Source: Deltaproteobacteria bacterium (lineage in GTDB: Bacteria; Myxococcota_A; Polyangia; Palsa-1104; JAEUJZ01). From it: a stretch of DNA of 8,897 nucleotides. Positions within the stretch are counted from its first letter, which is position 1, and every line of letters starts with the position of its first letter. Both the position numbers and the translations under genes were made by a program. Location of the stretch: positions 1 to 8,897 of the forward strand of contig JAGNNG010000051.1 of the NCBI GenBank assembly GCA_017990795.1, read 5' to 3'. Of this stretch, positions 5,613-8,897 are shown piece by piece. The notes under the pieces were generated by a model, which saw only the letters and a program-made list of their open reading frames with translations, was not told where the DNA came from and ran no database searches.

Positions 5613-7427
5613 CTACTGGTGCAGCTGGCTGGGCTGCATGACTTGGACGGCATCGCTCTCTGGTAGGAGCAGCTGCATCCGTCCCTTGCTGTCGGTAAAT
5701 CCCTCCGCACGCAGCTTGGCCGCCCGAGAGCAGGGCAGGTTTTGCACGCATGCAAAGCCAAAGCGGGGGCTGGTGTCGGGCTGCTGAAAGATGCGCACCT
5801 TGGCCTGTGCCGCCGGGGAGCCGGTGGGCCCATTGACCATGAACTTGCCAAGCGTGGGCCGCGGCAGCTTGAGGTCTCCAAGGTCTTGGTCGGTAGTACT
5901 CACGCGGCGGTTGTCTAGCGAGGCCCGAGGCGCAGTGCCCGAGATCGGTACAAAGTCGAGGTCATAGTCGCCGCCGTCGAGACGCAGGGCAAAGCGGCCC
6001 TCGGCATCCGTGGTGGTCTGCGTTGGGGTGTTGCTGTCGGCCACCATGGCATCGACGGGACTGCGGGGCGGTCCGCTGCTGGGAATGGGCTGCGCGATGA
6101 CCTGCGCGTTGGCGACCGCTTCGCCATTGGCGTTAAGTAGGCGCCCCGAGACCTGGGCTCGTAGCGGCGGTGCAATGGTGCTGAGCAGACCGTCACTGGG
6201 GCCAACTTGGAGCTCGCTCTGTCGGCTAGCAAAGGGCGAGCGGGCAGGGCTTTGCACGGTGACTTTGTAAGTCAGGTTGCTACCGATGGTGGGCGCCGGG
6301 ACCAAGGTTAGCTTGGCCATGCCCTGGGAGTCGGTGTCAGCAGTGGCGGTGTAGATGGCGCGATGGCCAAGCTTGATGGTTGCCGCATCTTCGAGTGCGA
6401 CCTGGGCCTGCACGCGTGCGCCGACGACCGGCATATTGGCACCGCTGGGGCCCGCACCGCGAATGGGGAGCTGGAATAGTGCCGTCTTGCGCTGCGAGGG
6501 CACTGCAAAGTCGGCTTTGGTCTCGGTGCCTACTCGTGGTAGCGGCAGTGTTGCTTCAAGCGTTAGCTGCGTGATGGCCTGCGGTCCGGGGCGGACCACG
6601 ATCTTCAGGTTGGCGCGGGGGTCCGCAGGCAGCGTCGGATCGACCAAGACCCGATAGCTACCCAGGTCCTTGTCGGAAGCGCTGACGCTGGTGGAGGAGA
6701 CGATCTGGTTGTCGGCGTCTAGGACCTGCACCGTCATGCCGCCGACGCCTTCGCCGAGGGGACTGAAGATGTGGCCGTAGATTGTGGCCAGCTCGGTCGC
6801 GGGTCGCAGGCGTAGCGGAATATCGGAGTCGGCGTTGACCACGCGCTCCTGCCAGCGTGGCGGGTAGATGCCAGCTTGTGGGGCGTCATCAAAGCCGACC
6901 CAGAAGCGGTACGGCTGCTCGCTGGGCTGCTGCGGCACCGGTACGCGCAGGGAGAACATGCCACTTGGGCGGTCTGCGGTCAGGGTGTCAAAGCTGTACG
7001 GGCTCTGGCCGGTGATGGCGCTTTGCAATCGGGCGACGACGCGGGCCCGCGTGAGCGGCTGGCCATCAGAGTCAGAGACGGTGCCAGTGATCACTGCCGG
7101 AGCGCGAAAAAACAGCTGCGCGGTACCTGCTGGATCAAAAGCGAGCTGGGCACTCTCTTGCGGGGTCAGCTGGCGGTGTGGATCGGCGCTGATGTCGCGA
7201 TTGCTGGCATCTGGCCACAACTGCACCGCCCAAGAGATGCTAGGGGAGGGAGGCGGGCACACCACATTGCCGGCGCAAGCGATAGGAACGCTGTAGCCGT
7301 CGTCGGAGCAGCCAGCAGTGGCTCCAGTGAGTAGCAGCAGCGCCAGCCAGCCAAGGGCTTGCACTCCCGGGCGCTTTGGTGCGCCAGCAATCGCAGAAGA
7401 GGCTAGGTTTTTTTGCAAAGTAAGCAT
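5613..7427 (-). CDS. Large lipoprotein with repeated carboxypeptidase-regulatory-like domains
   Basis: The protein has 604 residues counted from the ATG at 7427. A GTG at 7439 would add four residues; the weak GTGGA sequence before the ATG favours 7427. The signal peptide has a basic, long n-region, a core LGWLALLLLTG and the lipobox-like ATAGC with Cys40 (+2 Ser). A Pro/Cys-rich stretch (two Cys, PPPSPS) follows. Then come several beta-sandwich units of the CarboxypepD_reg type, recognised by G-x-V/L-x-(D/N)-x-x-G-x-P/A-(V/L)-x-x-A: ITGTVSDSDGQPLTRARV near 113-130, IYGHIFSPLGEGVGGMTV near 220, and VSGRLLNANGEAVANAQV near 425, ending TTTDAEGRFALRLDGG. A further degenerate unit ends FTDSKGRMQLLLPE near the C-terminus. 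A region near 330-370 with similar strands may be one more unit. No peptidase catalytic domain is present. Such proteins are usually surface structural or carbohydrate/protein-binding. It starts a few bases after the upstream gene ends, so co-transcription is likely. Confidence 0.8.
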   Translation of the reverse strand: MLTLQKNLASSAIAGAPKRPGVQALGWLALLLLTGATAGCSDDGYSVPIACAGNVVCPPPSPSISWAVQLWPDASNRDISADPHRQLTPQESAQLAFDPAGTAQLFFRAPAVITGTVSDSDGQPLTRARVVARLQSAITGQSPYSFDTLTADRPSGMFSLRVPVPQQPSEQPYRFWVGFDDAPQAGIYPPRWQERVVNADSDIPLRLRPATELATIYGHIFSPLGEGVGGMTVQVLDADNQIVSSTSVSASDKDLGSYRVLVDPTLPADPRANLKIVVRPGPQAITQLTLEATLPLPRVGTETKADFAVPSQRKTALFQLPIRGAGPSGANMPVVGARVQAQVALEDAATIKLGHRAIYTATADTDSQGMAKLTLVPAPTIGSNLTYKVTVQSPARSPFASRQSELQVGPSDGLLSTIAPPLRAQVSGRLLNANGEAVANAQVIAQPIPSSGPPRSPVDAMVADSNTPTQTTTDAEGRFALRLDGGDYDLDFVPISGTAPRASLDNRRVSTTDQDLGDLKLPRPTLGKFMVNGPTGSPAAQAKVRIFQQPDTSPRFGFACVQNLPCSRAAKLRAEGFTDSKGRMQLLLPESDAVQVMQPSQLHQ

Positions 7428-7443
7428 AAGCAAGTCCACTTCA

Positions 7444-7971
7444 TTAAGGGCACGTCACGGTCCAGTAGTGACTCTGGTCGACCTCGCCGAAGCCTGCGGG
7501 CTTGGTGCCCGTGGGACCGTCGATAAAGCCGCCCGAGGCGATGACCGGGACGATATATACAGTAGAGCCCGCAAAGCCCTGCAGACAAGGCTGCACCACT
7601 TGGCGGAACTCGACTGTGTAACGGTTCTCGCTGGCGGCCTGCACCAGCGCTTGCTGCAAAAACCGAGTTGCACCGGCCATCTCGGGGTTTAGGTCACAGC
7701 AGGTGCCATTGAGCTGGATGTACAGTCGGCCAGCGACGTTGGCACTGTCAGTAGCCACATCGACGCGGTACTGAAAAGCATCGGTGATGGTCATCGCGCG
7801 CTGGGTGCCAAATGCTGGCATCGCGCCTTTGACCAGCAGTAGCTCGCCGCCGTCAGAAGGGTTCTGTTGCTCTAGCGCAATGGGAATCAAGCAGCCGTGC
7901 GAAGTGACCAGCAGCGGCAGCAATAGCACCAGCAACAGCGACGGTAGCGCAGTAACGCGATGCAGCATCAT
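7444..7971 (-). CDS. Small cysteine-containing probable lipoprotein, unknown function
   Basis: From the ATG at 7971 the product has 175 residues: MMLHRV, a strong hydrophobic core SLLLVLLLPLL, and VTSHGC with Cys27 as probable lipidation site (the His makes the lipobox atypical). The mature domain has strand-rich stretches FQYRVDVATDSANVAGRLYI and RYTVEFRQVVQPC, a probable helix ATRFLQQALVQAASE between them, and further cysteines (GTCCD, QPC, and VTC at the extreme C-terminus) that may pair as disulfides. I do not recognise a family. The frame is open upstream to a TTG at 8052, which would add 27 residues with another hydrophobic run (YFYLLLVLACAATC). I prefer 7971 because it gives an ordinary lipoprotein signal, although no clear ribosome site precedes it. 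The stop is four bases before the GTG, or 16 before the ATG, of the large lipoprotein. This implies a shared transcript and probably a shared envelope function. Confidence 0.65.
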   Translation of the reverse strand: MMLHRVTALPSLLLVLLLPLLVTSHGCLIPIALEQQNPSDGGELLLVKGAMPAFGTQRAMTITDAFQYRVDVATDSANVAGRLYIQLNGTCCDLNPEMAGATRFLQQALVQAASENRYTVEFRQVVQPCLQGFAGSTVYIVPVIASGGFIDGPTGTKPAGFGEVDQSHYWTVTCP

Positions 7972-8142
7972 CCAAGCCAAACAGTCAGTGCAGGTAGCTG
8001 CACATGCCAAAACCAACAATAAGTAAAAGTAAGAAGGGGTGCGGCGGAACAAGCCCTGACACCACTAGCTCGTAGGCTAGCAGGATTGCTGAGAGAGGGC
8101 TATGCCCTAGCGTGTTTCTGCCAAGAGCGCCCGCGACGAGAG
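7972..8142. other. Spacer between TPR gene and small lipoprotein gene
   Basis: If the lipoprotein starts at 7971, 171 bases separate it from the TPR gene. The stretch holds a small AGGGC-TAT-GCCCT hairpin (8096-8108). Two frames are open with hydrophobic content but no ATG start or ribosome site. A promoter for the two lipoprotein genes could lie here, but none is clear. Confidence 0.3.
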
Positions 8143-8897
8143 CTATAGGCGGGGGAGGCGCTTCCACAAAAAGTAGGACAGAGCCATCAGAAATACGCCG
8201 ACAAAGACGAAGATCCACCAAGCACTGCGTCGGTGAGAGGGCTTGGTCGCGAGGCTGTGCAGGGCCTGCTGGGCCTCTACCAGATGGGGGTCGGCTTGTA
8301 GCGCTAGCTCCAGGTCGGAGCGGCCGTCGGCACCGCTGCGCTGGGCTGATAGGCCGTCAATCAGGTGAATGCGCGCGCGGACTTGCGCAGCATCGGGCAT
8401 GTCCGGCTGTAAGGTCAGTGACTGCCGGAGCCAGCCGACTGCCCGGGCGCTCGTTTCTGCTGCAGCTTCGGTAGACAGACTTGAGCCTGCTTGCGCAAGC
8501 AGCAGCTCGCCATGGCGGCGAAAGGCGTTGGCCATCTCGGCTCGTCGTGGGTGATCGGGCTGGTTGGCCAGGATCCAGCCAAACTCGTCGACGGCTTTGG
8601 CTAGCTCGCCGCGCTTTTCGTGCTCTTTGGCGCTAGCGAAAAGCTGCGCGAACTCCTGCTCATTTTGGCGATCGTAGTATTGGAATAGCTGCTCGGTCAG
8701 CTCTTTGGCGGTGCGCTTGGGGTCAGGCTCACTCTCAAACAGCTCGCGATGAGTGCGCTGCAGCGCCAGTGTCGCCATCTCGCGATAGTTCAAGTAGTCC
8801 TCTTTCTCTTCGCTCTCCTCTTTGCCGCCAGGGAGCTTGCGCTTGCGCTTGGGGGCCTGCGGTGGCGGTGGGCCATCAACGTAGCGCAGCCATGCCC
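8143..8897 (-). CDS. Tail-anchored TPR-like protein, N-terminus outside the window
   Basis: The frame stays open to the right edge, so 250 C-terminal residues are visible and the true start lies beyond; an internal TTG at 8793 is not the start. The visible part begins AWLRYVDG, then a Pro run, a basic patch KRKRK and an acidic stretch EESEEKED, which together look like an interdomain linker. A helical region follows, with paired helices of tetratricopeptide type: AKEHEKRGELAKAVDEFGWI followed by QPDHPRRAEMANAF, and later LRQSLTLQPDMPDAAQVRAR, and SDLELALQADPHLVEAQQAL. The last 27 residues contain one transmembrane helix (WWIFVFVGVFLMALSYFLW) ending in a basic KRLPRL tail. With so little after the helix, it is a C-terminal membrane anchor, probably with the helical part in the cytoplasm. 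TPR modules bind proteins, so a scaffold role is inferred. It leads a same-strand group with two lipoprotein genes. Confidence 0.75.
   Translation of the reverse strand, partial: AWLRYVDGPPPPQAPKRKRKLPGGKEESEEKEDYLNYREMATLALQRTHRELFESEPDPKRTAKELTEQLFQYYDRQNEQEFAQLFASAKEHEKRGELAKAVDEFGWILANQPDHPRRAEMANAFRRHGELLLAQAGSSLSTEAAAETSARAVGWLRQSLTLQPDMPDAAQVRARIHLIDGLSAQRSGADGRSDLELALQADPHLVEAQQALHSLATKPSHRRSAWWIFVFVGVFLMALSYFLWKRLPRL

Noticed and set aside
6868..7334. Plus-strand frames of about 150 codons opposite the large lipoprotein
   Set aside because: Two overlapping shadows in different frames, without family resemblance; the minus-strand frame has clear domains and a lipobox-like signal.
7985..8221. 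Hydrophobic frame overlapping the 3' end of the TPR gene
   Set aside because: It has only a TTG start and overlaps the well-supported transmembrane tail of the TPR protein; the hydrophobicity comes from reading the same T-rich stretches in another frame.
1..8897. tRNA, rRNA, CRISPR array, transposase or phage genes
   Set aside because: No cloverleaf-like sequence, regularly spaced repeats, terminal inverted repeats with a transposase, or phage proteins were seen on reading both strands.

Overview
The window looks like chromosomal DNA from a member of the Myxococcota or a close relative. Coding regions are GC-rich. There is an N-terminal piece of a Hanks-type Ser/Thr kinase, several lipoproteins and secreted proteins, and one lipoprotein with an Asp-Leu-Ser/Ala spacer of the kind common in that phylum. 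The assignment is an inference from gene content and composition; no marker gene is present.

Left part, + strand (1-1716): a kinase gene broken off directly after the HRDLKP catalytic-loop motif, a short non-coding stretch, then a secreted ankyrin-repeat protein. Middle: a convergent junction with possible hairpins (1717-1896), a minus-strand lipoprotein of beta-propeller-like character (1897-3111), and an AT-rich divergent intergenic region (3112-3491). Next, on the + strand, come a two-part SAM-dependent methyltransferase with a regulatory domain (3492-5039) and a small secreted protein (5198-5479). A second convergent junction (5480-5612) holds a perfect 12-bp hairpin and an AT-looped dyad.

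Right part, minus strand, read from the right edge: a tail-anchored TPR-like protein whose N-terminus lies outside the window, a small cysteine-containing lipoprotein, and a large lipoprotein with repeated carboxypeptidase-regulatory-like beta-sandwich domains. The last two are almost contiguous and probably co-transcribed; together the three look like an uncharacterised cell-envelope module.

Most products are predicted to be exported. The methyltransferase is the only clear enzyme. I see no RNA gene, CRISPR array, insertion sequence or prophage. No new system can be demonstrated from the sequence alone. The best leads are the truncated kinase, the methyltransferase next to a lysine-containing small secreted protein, the minus-strand envelope module, the structured leader and intergenic dyads, and a stop-codon pattern (TAG and TAA only) unusual for GC-rich DNA.
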